Shown in pieces: positions 1 through 6,372 of a stretch of DNA of 10,082 bases. The stretch is from contig CAJXFN010000047.1 of assembly GCA_913052655.1 (NCBI GenBank), forward strand, positions 1 through 10,082, given 5' to 3'. A program made the position numbers and the translations under genes. How positions within the stretch are numbered: position 1 is the stretch's first letter; each line of letters begins with the position of its first letter. The notes beneath the pieces were generated by a model. It was not told the origin of the DNA. It worked only from the letters and a program-made list of their open reading frames with translations, and did not search any database. This stretch comes from an uncultured Flavobacteriales bacterium. GTDB taxonomy: Bacteria > Bacteroidota > Bacteroidia > Flavobacteriales > BACL11.

Positions 1-50
1 CGAAAACTTCCTTAATCAAATTGTAAATTCCTGTTATTGATTTTTAAGTG

Positions 51-1154
51 TTACAAGTCACTTTCAATAATCTTGTTATGAATGTTGTTTAAATCATGTT
101 TTACAAAGTCCTCTTTATCTTCATAAAAATGTAAACTTTTATATTTATTATACAACATTGACAACTCTTTAATCATTTGATTATTTCCAAAAATTTTATC
201 ATAATTTTCATCCAAATACAAAGAAATAAGTCTTTTTAATCGAAAAATCCAAGGTTCAGAGCCTAAATTTAGTTTATTAGAACCATAAAATTCGTTTGGA
301 TTTTTAATTACTTCAAGTGTCTTTTTTTTATAATTTAAAGTAATTTTTAACCTATCTTGAAATATTTTATCTGGTTCCAAATCTTGATACACAAATCTAC
401 TACCTCTTTGACCTTCTTCTTTACCCTTAAAGTCTTTATAAAATACTGAATCAGGGTCATCTTCAAGTTCGGTACCATCATCAAAGAACTTCTGAACTAT
501 CTGTTTGCTATCTCTCCAGATTTCTTCTAGTTCTGCATCTTCTTCAGAGAACCAATAAATTCCTATATTTTTGCCGTTAAAATCACTTTTTGGATCAATA
601 TTTAATATATCACTACCTTTTTTAAATATTTTATAATATGTGATGAACTTTATTTTTTCTTCTAGGTATATTTTTAAAATTTTAATGTCAAAATTTAAGA
701 TTGAGATTTCATTCAGTATACTATTAAAAGTTGACGAACAGACATTTTCAATAAAGAAATCATTTTTCTTTCGTAATATTTTGTCAATTTCCAACATGTT
801 ATTTAATAAATTTATATCATTATTTATAGACTGGATTTCATCATTTTTATTATTAATTTCATTAAAATATTCTATAACATAATTATTAATAACACTATTA
901 GGGTTTTTATTAATGTATTCTGTTTTCTGTTTTGAGTTTAAATTATGAAATATTCCTTTTTCAAGTTCAAATTTATATTTTTTATACTCAAGAATAACTT
1001 GGAAAAAAACCCAGATAATAAATAAAGTAATAGGGAAACTTAATAAAAACCAATAATAGTTTATAAAAGAAAGATATAATAACACAAAATTTATAAAGGT
1101 TAATATAAAGAGTTTTATAGGTTTAGTACTTTTTATAAATTCAACTATTGCCAT
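51..1154 (-). CDS. Uncharacterised two-helix membrane protein with large cytoplasmic-type domain
   Basis: I do not recognise this 367-residue protein. Two hydrophobic segments near the N-terminus (about residues 12-31 and 34-55) are separated by only a short turn, so it should be anchored as a helical hairpin. A long, strongly hydrophilic remainder (residues 56-367) would then lie on one side, probably in the cytoplasm. Residues 95-130 are rich in N, E, K, I and L and look helical or weakly coiled-coil. Residues 203-240 are highly acidic. The segment around 250-310 (GSRFVYQDLEPDK to SEPWIFRLKRL) looks like a folded beta-rich part. The ATG at 1154 is chosen because a -7 promoter-like box lies 31 bases upstream and the hydrophobic hairpin follows directly. 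It is the last gene of the leftward run, after a 72-base gap, and may be transcribed separately. It is richer in Asn, Lys and Ile codons than its neighbours, which may mean an accessory gene, but that is weak evidence. Confidence 0.75.
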   Translation of the reverse strand: MAIVEFIKSTKPIKLFILTFINFVLLYLSFINYYWFLLSFPITLFIIWVFFQVILEYKKYKFELEKGIFHNLNSKQKTEYINKNPNSVINNYVIEYFNEINNKNDEIQSINNDINLLNNMLEIDKILRKKNDFFIENVCSSTFNSILNEISILNFDIKILKIYLEEKIKFITYYKIFKKGSDILNIDPKSDFNGKNIGIYWFSEEDAELEEIWRDSKQIVQKFFDDGTELEDDPDSVFYKDFKGKEEGQRGSRFVYQDLEPDKIFQDRLKITLNYKKKTLEVIKNPNEFYGSNKLNLGSEPWIFRLKRLISLYLDENYDKIFGNNQMIKELSMLYNKYKSLHFYEDKEDFVKHDLNNIHNKIIESDL

Positions 1155-1159
1155 AACAT

Positions 1160-1177
1160 AAATTTATTAATAAATTT
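1160..1177. repeat. 18-base perfect palindrome in leader of the 367-residue protein gene
   Basis: AAATTTATTAATAAATTT reads the same on both strands. It sits between the predicted -7 box (1185-1192) and the start codon at 1154, covering the likely transcription start. It could be an operator for a dimeric regulator. It consists only of A and T in an AT-rich genome, so chance is a real alternative. It is too weak to call a terminator. Confidence 0.4.
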
Positions 1178-1184
1178 TGATAAA

Positions 1185-1192
1185 CAAATCTA
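1185..1192 (-). promoter_or_regulatory. Bacteroidota-type -7 box for the 367-residue protein gene
   Basis: The minus strand reads TAGATTTG, a match to the Bacteroidota -7 consensus TAnnTTTG, 31 bases before the ATG at 1154. No TTG element is seen 17-23 bases further upstream, so the -33 element is missing or degenerate. This position would allow the gene to be transcribed independently of the operon before it. Confidence 0.4.
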
Positions 1193-1226
1193 TTACAGAT
1201 ATAATTAACTTGTTGATAGATTATCG

Positions 1227-1805
1227 TCATTCAACTAAAGTACCAAGCACAACTAATAACGAGATTATTCCACAACAAATTGAAAAAGTTTTTAGAAAGT
1301 TTTTTCTATGAAAGATATATATTATTGCAGCAGGTATAACACCAAATATACCTAAGACTATTATCCCCAAAATTATTTCTCCAATACCTTTTGTATAAGC
1401 ATCATCTAGTAAAATACTTGCAAGTAAAACAAAAGCTCCGCATATAATAAAAATTACATTATTATTCTCTTCAGAATCTTGTTCAATAGATATTGAAGAG
1501 GGGTTTTTTGATGTTGATTGTTTTGAAGGTTCTTGCTGATTTTCTTGTTGTTTTTGATCAATACTTTCAGAGGGATTTGGAGAAGTAGATTGTAACGTTA
1601 TTATACCATATTCAGCAAGTTTACCATCTAAGTATGCATCACTTACATCTGCACTTGGCTCAAATTTTAAAATAATGTTCATTAATACACCTCTAATTGA
1701 ACCATATTGATCATAACATGAATTAATAAGCTCGTCTGTAACATCAGTTTGAGGTTGGTAATGTTGATATAAATCTTTTATTAACTTTATTTCTTTTTCT
1801 TTCAT
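1227..1805 (-). CDS. Uncharacterised membrane protein with N-terminal tandem helical repeat
   Basis: This 192-residue protein has three parts. Residues 1-70 are a soluble region containing two copies of a similar unit (about 16-35 and 48-67, period 32), each reading aromatic-x-P-x-x-D-V-[ST]-D and ending in YG. Residues 71-115 are a low-complexity linker rich in Ser, Gln, Pro and Glu. Residues 116-192 hold three hydrophobic helices (about 116-133, 141-165 and 172-190). The layout resembles small flavobacterial hypothetical proteins in which a short repeat domain is tethered to the membrane, but I cannot assign a function. The ATG at 1805 lies five bases after the stop of the ion channel gene, so the two are probably co-transcribed and perhaps functionally linked. 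Confidence 0.82.
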   Translation of the reverse strand: MKEKEIKLIKDLYQHYQPQTDVTDELINSCYDQYGSIRGVLMNIILKFEPSADVSDAYLDGKLAEYGIITLQSTSPNPSESIDQKQQENQQEPSKQSTSKNPSSISIEQDSEENNNVIFIICGAFVLLASILLDDAYTKGIGEIILGIIVLGIFGVIPAAIIYIFHRKNFLKTFSICCGIISLLVVLGTLVE

Positions 1806-1810
1806 ATGTT

Positions 1811-2611
1811 TTATTTTTTATGTTCATTCATCGTTAACTGATAGTTATTTAAAATAGCTCCTACTAAAAGATTCAATAATAAAAAGGCGGATATTATATA
1901 CCAAATAACATGATAAGCTGTTATTACCCAAGATGGTACATGTACTAGGCCTTTGTCGCTAGCTTTGATTAAATTATATCTGATATCTGTCCAGTCTTCG
2001 CCTGTTAATATTCTAAATAAAGTAAACATTGTTTCACTCAAATTATAGTATGGATCCGGAGATATTTGTGGCGCATTAGGAACTTCAGTAATATATTCTT
2101 GAAGATTTTGATAAGTTTTTGTTTCAGATTCTGGAGATACAGGAAGTTTAAACAAAGTTACTCCGATTATTGCAAATAAATATAGAAAAACAAGAAAGAA
2201 TAATAAATTATAAAAAAGAGTATTTATTGATTTCCACAAAACATTTACTATGAGTCTTATCTCTTCATTTGTTTTTAACAGCCGGAAAACTCTAAAAACT
2301 CTCAGTACTCTAAGCGTAGTAGCTACACTTGCATTAACAAAAATATCTGGAGGTATCAAACAAATCAATACAATAGAAAGATCAAAAACATTCCACCCTG
2401 AACCAAAGTATTCCTTTATATTTTTACTAGCTATATATCTAACGATTATTTCTAAAATAAAAATTATTAGCGCAATAAATTGAAAAGATTGAATTAATGT
2501 ATTTGTAAAATAAGTTTCAACTCCTATTAGTAGACAATTGATTAAAATAACTAAAACAATAAACTGTTCAAATATTTTAGAAGCGACTAATTTTAAACAA
2601 ATTTTTTTCAT
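1811..2611 (-). CDS. Voltage-gated-type cation channel (ion transporter family)
   Basis: This is a single-domain six-helix channel of about 266 residues, the bacterial relative of NaChBac and NavAb, which should form a tetramer in the inner membrane. Numbering is from the ATG at 2611. S1 is about 15-32, S2 43-60, and S3 76-91 with the typical WNVFD start. S4 carries arginines at every third position (R101, R104, R107, R110), which is the voltage sensor. S5 is about 133-154, followed by a turret of roughly 35 residues, the pore helix, and the selectivity filter TGEDWTD (203-209). S6 is about 230-256 and ends near the C-terminus, so the long cytoplasmic coiled coil of NaChBac is missing. The reading frame is open to a TTG at 2629, but the ATG six codons later is preferred because ATG starts dominate in this phylum. 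Ion selectivity is inferred, with Ca2+ favoured. The gene sits between the S41 protease gene and a small membrane protein gene in a tight operon. Confidence 0.9.
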   Translation of the reverse strand: MKKICLKLVASKIFEQFIVLVILINCLLIGVETYFTNTLIQSFQFIALIIFILEIIVRYIASKNIKEYFGSGWNVFDLSIVLICLIPPDIFVNASVATTLRVLRVFRVFRLLKTNEEIRLIVNVLWKSINTLFYNLLFFLVFLYLFAIIGVTLFKLPVSPESETKTYQNLQEYITEVPNAPQISPDPYYNLSETMFTLFRILTGEDWTDIRYNLIKASDKGLVHVPSWVITAYHVIWYIISAFLLLNLLVGAILNNYQLTMNEHKK

Positions 2612-2644
2612 TTTGCTGATTTTGTTCAAAAATAGAAATTTATT

Positions 2645-4168
2645 TTAATTTAAAATCTCTATTGCTTTTTGTATGTAGTTATCCTGTTCAGATAAAACCT
2701 TAAAATAAGAATCATTATCCCACAAATTTTTAGAAATACTTGCCTTTAAAAAATTTTTTAAATCCGAAAGTTCTTTATCTCCCATACTCATATCAAAATC
2801 TGGGTTTTTGTTTTGTACAAAGGATTTAAATTTTTTCAACAAAATATCTTCATCTAAATCACTTATTTTCTCAACGCTTTCTAAAAACTTCTGTTCTGTC
2901 AAACAAAATTCTGTTATCCAATTTTTAGATCTCAATTTGTTAAATATAATATAATTCAAACTACTATCAATAGTAATTATAGAGTCTGGAGTAACTCCCC
3001 CTCCTCCAAACACTATTCTTCCCTTTTTGGTAAAATATTTTAAAGAATCTGGAACCTCTTCTTTATTTTGTAAACTCCTAGTATACATCTCTGAATTATA
3101 CTGCTTGTCACTCATGTCATAAGGCTTTTGAATGCTTCTTCCTGATGGAATATAATATCTTTGGGTAGTAATCCTGACTGCTGATCCATCATTTAATCGT
3201 ATCTCCTCCTGAACTAATCCTTTTCCAAAAGATCTATTCCCAACTATTATTCCTCTATCTAGATCTTGTATACAACCGGAGACAATTTCAGATGCAGAGG
3301 CAGAACCTTCATTTATTAAAACGACTAATTCTATGTCCTTCAATCCTCCTCCAGCATCCGAAAATATTTCTTCTTTACTTCTATACTTGCCCTTAGTATA
3401 TACTATGAGCTCTCCTTTCTCTAAAAATTCATTACACATAAATATTGCTGAACCCAAATACCCGCCAGGATTGTCTCTTAAATCTAAAACCATTTTTTTC
3501 ATCCCTGAGAATAATAGTTTATTACTAGCGTTAAAGAACTCTTCATTAGTAGTTGCTGAAAAACGATTAACTTTCACGTATCCAATCTCGTCATTTATCA
3601 TAAAAGATGCGTCTACGCTATATAATGGAATATCTCCTCTTTTTATGTTGTATTCTAATAGTTCTTTTTCTCCTCTTCTATAAACTTTTACATTTACTTC
3701 CGATCCTTTTTCTCCTCTTAATTTTTCAATAACCTGCGAATTAGTTAATCCTACTGAAGCAAAATCTTCTCCATCAACCTCAACAATTCTATCTCCAGAG
3801 AGTATTCCTAACTTTTCAGATGGTCCTCCAGAAATAGGAGAAACTACAACCAAACTATCCTTTATTATATTAAACTCTATTCCAACACCACTGAAACTTC
3901 CACTCATCTCCTCTTCTATAAAACTTTGTTCTTTTTTAGGAATATATCCAGAATGAGGGTCTAGTTCCTGCATTATAGCAATTAAAATTTCATCTTCATG
4001 TTCAGAAATATCAAAACCATCTACATAGTTTTCTTGAATTAATTGCAGTATAGAATCTAATTTGGAATTTTTAGTTGAAGGGTTTTCATTTATGAAAAAC
4101 TTTCCTAAGAATATTCCAGAAATTAGAATAAGTGAAAAAATAATCGGCAGATAATTCTTATTCATCAT
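2645..4168 (-). CDS. S41 family C-terminal processing protease
   Basis: This is a 507-residue serine protease of the CtpA/Prc type, which cuts proteins near their C-termini in the periplasm. A single hydrophobic segment (about 6-24) acts as signal anchor. A PDZ domain follows at about 87-170, with SGVGIEF and the GDRIVEVDG loop. The S41 catalytic core spans about 190-360. The motif GSASASE places the nucleophile at S291, and the lysine of SFGKG (K316) follows 25 residues later, the spacing seen for the catalytic Ser/Lys pair in E. coli Prc. LDLRDNPGGYL (around 228-238) is the conserved substrate-site loop. The C-terminal 110 residues are a Lys/Asp-rich helical tail. The start overlaps the end of the dCMP deaminase gene by 11 bases. 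ATG codons at 4168 and 4165 are adjacent, and either could be used. Protease activity is well supported; the substrates are unknown. Confidence 0.96.
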   Translation of the reverse strand: MMNKNYLPIIFSLILISGIFLGKFFINENPSTKNSKLDSILQLIQENYVDGFDISEHEDEILIAIMQELDPHSGYIPKKEQSFIEEEMSGSFSGVGIEFNIIKDSLVVVSPISGGPSEKLGILSGDRIVEVDGEDFASVGLTNSQVIEKLRGEKGSEVNVKVYRRGEKELLEYNIKRGDIPLYSVDASFMINDEIGYVKVNRFSATTNEEFFNASNKLLFSGMKKMVLDLRDNPGGYLGSAIFMCNEFLEKGELIVYTKGKYRSKEEIFSDAGGGLKDIELVVLINEGSASASEIVSGCIQDLDRGIIVGNRSFGKGLVQEEIRLNDGSAVRITTQRYYIPSGRSIQKPYDMSDKQYNSEMYTRSLQNKEEVPDSLKYFTKKGRIVFGGGGVTPDSIITIDSSLNYIIFNKLRSKNWITEFCLTEQKFLESVEKISDLDEDILLKKFKSFVQNKNPDFDMSMGDKELSDLKNFLKASISKNLWDNDSYFKVLSEQDNYIQKAIEILN

Positions 4169-4598
4169 CTAATTCACTTATCTCTAGTTTACAAATGTCT
4201 ACGCCTGCTTCTTTCAAAAAATCTACTCCACTTAAATCTTTATACTCATTTATATATACCAATCTCTTTATCCCTGATTGATGAATCAATTTACTACAAT
4301 CCTTACAAGGAGACATCGTGAGGTATAAAGTAGCTCCACTACAGTCATGAGTAGAACCCGCTGTTTTTAGGATAGCATTAGCCTCAGCGTGTAATACAAA
4401 CCAATGTGTTTTTCCATTTTTATCTTCACAACAATTATCAAATCCTGAGGGAGTTCCATTATATCCGTCAGATATAATCATTCTGTTTTTTACGATAATA
4501 GCTCCAACCTTTTTCCTCTTACAGTGAGAAAGTTTTGCCCATTCCAAAGCCATTCTCAAATATGCTTTATCATATTTTTTTTGTTTTTGTTCTATCAT
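4158..4598 (-). CDS. Deoxycytidylate (dCMP) deaminase, ComEB type
   Basis: This is a cytosolic zinc enzyme of 146 residues that converts dCMP to dUMP, the substrate of thymidylate synthase. The cytidine deaminase fold is clear. H70-A-E72 supplies one zinc ligand and the proton-shuttling glutamate, and PCKDC (C98 and C101) supplies the other two ligands. The substrate-binding segment SDGYNGTPSGFDNC (43-56) is characteristic of dCMP deaminases rather than cytidine or tRNA deaminases. Extra Cys/His residues near the N-terminus (H25, C26, C56, C57) could form the second structural zinc site known in some members of this family. Length is typical. The ATG at 4598 starts two bases after the riboflavin synthase stop, and the 3' end overlaps the S41 protease gene, so translation is probably coupled. 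Allosteric regulation by dCTP/dTTP is known in the family but cannot be judged here. Confidence 0.95.
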   Translation of the reverse strand: MIEQKQKKYDKAYLRMALEWAKLSHCKRKKVGAIIVKNRMIISDGYNGTPSGFDNCCEDKNGKTHWFVLHAEANAILKTAGSTHDCSGATLYLTMSPCKDCSKLIHQSGIKRLVYINEYKDLSGVDFLKEAGVDICKLEISELDDE

Positions 4599-4600
4599 CT

Positions 4601-5188
4601 TTAAATATCTTTATACACCATCTTGCTGATATATTTTCCAACAATATCAAACTCAATATTTACTTCATCACCCACCTTTAAATTTTTAAAATTAGTATTT
4701 TCAAAAGTATATGGAATAATTGCTACTGAAAATCCTTCATCCTCAGAGTTACAGACAGTTAAACTAACTCCATTTACACAAATAGATCCTTTTTCTACAG
4801 TAAAATGTTCCGTTTTTTTGTGCTTAAATCTAAATTTCCAAGAACCACCTTCTTCTTTTATATCTATGCATCTTGCAGTTGTATCTACATGCCCCTGAAC
4901 TATATGCCCATCTAATCTACCTCCAAGCTGCATACATCTTTCAATATTTATCTCATCACCTAATTTCAATTCAGATAAGTTACTTATCCTTAAAGTTTCT
5001 TTTACTGCAGTTACTGTATACTCTTCTTTATTTACCTTTACCACTGTTAAACACACTCCATTATGAGAGATACTTTGGTCGATTTTAAATTCTCTTGCCA
5101 ATGGGCTAGAGCAACTAATATGTAAGTTCTCACCTTCTTTTTTTAAGACATCTACCCTAGCAATATTCTCAATAATCCCTGTAAACAT
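4601..5188 (-). CDS. ribE: Riboflavin synthase, alpha subunit
   Basis: This enzyme carries out the last step of riboflavin synthesis, a dismutation of two 6,7-dimethyl-8-ribityllumazine molecules to riboflavin and a pyrimidinedione. The 195-residue protein has the expected two lumazine-binding repeats (about 1-93 and 94-190). The first begins with the hallmark MFTGIIE and contains NGVCLTV (43-49). The second begins around GGRLDGHIVQGHVD (89-102) and has the matching NGVSLTV (139-145). The active site forms between repeats of neighbouring subunits in the trimer. The ATG at 5188 comes one base after the mqnC stop, so it is almost certainly translated from the mqnC transcript. No FMN riboswitch is visible, and none would fit at this internal position. 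The other rib genes are not in the window. Gene naming varies (ribE in E. coli genomes is often used for the lumazine synthase); the enzyme identity is clear. Confidence 0.96.
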   Translation of the reverse strand: MFTGIIENIARVDVLKKEGENLHISCSSPLAREFKIDQSISHNGVCLTVVKVNKEEYTVTAVKETLRISNLSELKLGDEINIERCMQLGGRLDGHIVQGHVDTTARCIDIKEEGGSWKFRFKHKKTEHFTVEKGSICVNGVSLTVCNSEDEGFSVAIIPYTFENTNFKNLKVGDEVNIEFDIVGKYISKMVYKDI

Positions 5189-5189
5189 T

Positions 5190-6314
5190 TTAATAATCTA
5201 TTACTTGTTGTTCTAAATTTTCTGGCAATTCTCTAAAATCATATTCCTGATTTCTTAGCTGAGGTTCAAATCCAGCATCTCTAATACATTCTTGTATCTC
5301 ATTTGAAGTAAAACGGTGTGGAGCTCCTGCAACAGAAACCACATTCTCTTCCAGCATAATAGAGCCCATGTCATTAGCCCCTCCATGTAGGCAAATCTGT
5401 GCAGTTTTAGGCCCTACTGTAAGCCAAGATGCCTGAATGTTATTAATATTAGGTAGCATAATTCTACTTATTGCTATAGTTCTGATATATTCATCATCAG
5501 AAACAGAATTATTTACTCCTTTAACTCGTTGTAATAAAGTTCCATCATCCATATATGGCCAAGGAATAAAAGCATTAAACCCCCTACTCTCTTGTGGCTT
5601 TTCAGACTGAACTTCTCTAATCCAAACTAAATGCTCAAATCTCTCCTCTATAGTTTCTACATGTCCAAACATCATAGTCGCTGAAGTAGTAATGCCTAAC
5701 TTGTGGGCTTCTCGCATAATATCTAACCAAACTTGGCCAGTACATTTACCGGTACTAATTATTCTTCTAACTCTATCATTCAAAATTTCAGCGCCCGCTC
5801 CAGGCAAACTATCCATTCCTGATTCTTTTAAAGCTGTTAAGGCCTCTTTATATGTAATCTTGTCAATTTTACAAATATGAGCTACTTCAGGTGGACCTAA
5901 GGCGTGCAACCTTAAATTAGGATAAAGATCTTTTAAATCTTTAAATAGATTACAATAATATTCTAATCCTAAATCTGGGTGATGTCCGCCTTGAATTAGT
6001 ATCTGATCCCCTCCAAATTTAATGGTTTCATCAATCTTTTTCTTATACTGATTTATTGTAGTTATATATACCTCGGGATGTTTTGGAGGTCTAAAAAAAT
6101 TACAAAATTTACAATTAGCAACACATGCATTTGTAGTATTCACATTTCTATCTATCTGCCACGTAACAATATTTCCAGGAACCGCTTTTTGACGCAACTC
6201 ATTTGCGACCCACATTAACTCTGTAGTTGATAGTTTCTCAAATAGAAACTTACCCTCTTCAGCAGATAAGAAATCTCTATTTAATGCTCTTTGTATAAGC
6301 TTATGCTTATTCAT
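5190..6314 (-). CDS. mqnC: Cyclic dehypoxanthine futalosine synthase, radical SAM
   Basis: This is a 374-residue radical SAM enzyme of the futalosine route to menaquinone, which cyclises dehypoxanthine futalosine to the spiro compound. The cluster motif CVANCKFC (C64, C68, C71) has the CX3CX2C spacing and is followed by FFRPPKHPEVY. GGDQILIQGGHHPDLGLEYY, LRLHALGPPEV and GFNAFIPWPY are conserved blocks of the MqnC/MqnE/CofGH group. The H-D-rich loop after the cluster and SLPGAGAEIL favour MqnC over MqnE. The frame is open upstream to 6515, but that extension would run through pepA and is hydrophobic and unlike the family. The ATG at 6314 gives MNKHKL and a normal family length. It is the first gene of the leftward operon and has its own promoter-like signal in the 40-base gap. 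It implies that this organism makes menaquinone by the futalosine pathway; the other mqn genes must lie elsewhere. Confidence 0.96.
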   Translation of the reverse strand: MNKHKLIQRALNRDFLSAEEGKFLFEKLSTTELMWVANELRQKAVPGNIVTWQIDRNVNTTNACVANCKFCNFFRPPKHPEVYITTINQYKKKIDETIKFGGDQILIQGGHHPDLGLEYYCNLFKDLKDLYPNLRLHALGPPEVAHICKIDKITYKEALTALKESGMDSLPGAGAEILNDRVRRIISTGKCTGQVWLDIMREAHKLGITTSATMMFGHVETIEERFEHLVWIREVQSEKPQESRGFNAFIPWPYMDDGTLLQRVKGVNNSVSDDEYIRTIAISRIMLPNINNIQASWLTVGPKTAQICLHGGANDMGSIMLEENVVSVAGAPHRFTSNEIQECIRDAGFEPQLRNQEYDFRELPENLEQQVIDY

Positions 6315-6323
6315 AAATTTAAT

Positions 6324-6331
6324 TAATTTTG
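6324..6331 (+). promoter_or_regulatory. Bacteroidota-type -7 box for pepA
   Basis: TAATTTTG is an exact match to TAnnTTTG, 23 bases before the pepA ATG, giving a short leader of about 17-20 bases. The nearest TTTG upstream (6290-6293) is 30 bases away, beyond the usual 17-23, so the -33 element is not convincing. It would drive pepA and, by overlap, pdxA. Confidence 0.45.
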
Positions 6332-6338
6332 TAGTCCT

Positions 6339-6372
6339 CAAAAATACTAAATATATGAAAACAATCTTCAAA
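6339..6372 (-). promoter_or_regulatory. Bacteroidota-type promoter for the mqnC operon
   Basis: On the minus strand a TTTG (6372-6369) is followed after 22 bases by TATTTTTG (6346-6339), which fits the Bacteroidota pattern TTTG-N17-23-TAnnTTTG. The predicted start of transcription is near 6334, leaving a leader of roughly 20 bases before the mqnC ATG at 6314. The upstream element lies inside the first codons of pepA, and the -7 box faces the pepA -7 box across seven bases. Confidence 0.5.

Noticed and set aside
1..50. A terminator or gene start downstream of the 367-residue protein gene.
   Set aside because: These 50 bases show no hairpin with a T-run, no -7 box in a useful position and no recognisable coding sequence; too little is visible to say more.
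2612..2629. A TTG start at 2629 for the ion channel gene.
   Set aside because: It adds only six residues, and an ATG at 2611 leads straight into the first basic and hydrophobic segment. ATG is the usual start in this phylum. It cannot be excluded fully.
3333..3683. A 116-codon plus-strand open frame inside the protease gene, and similar frames antisense to other genes.
   Set aside because: It lies entirely antisense to the conserved S41 catalytic region, has no recognisable domain, and looks like a product of the codon pattern on the other strand.
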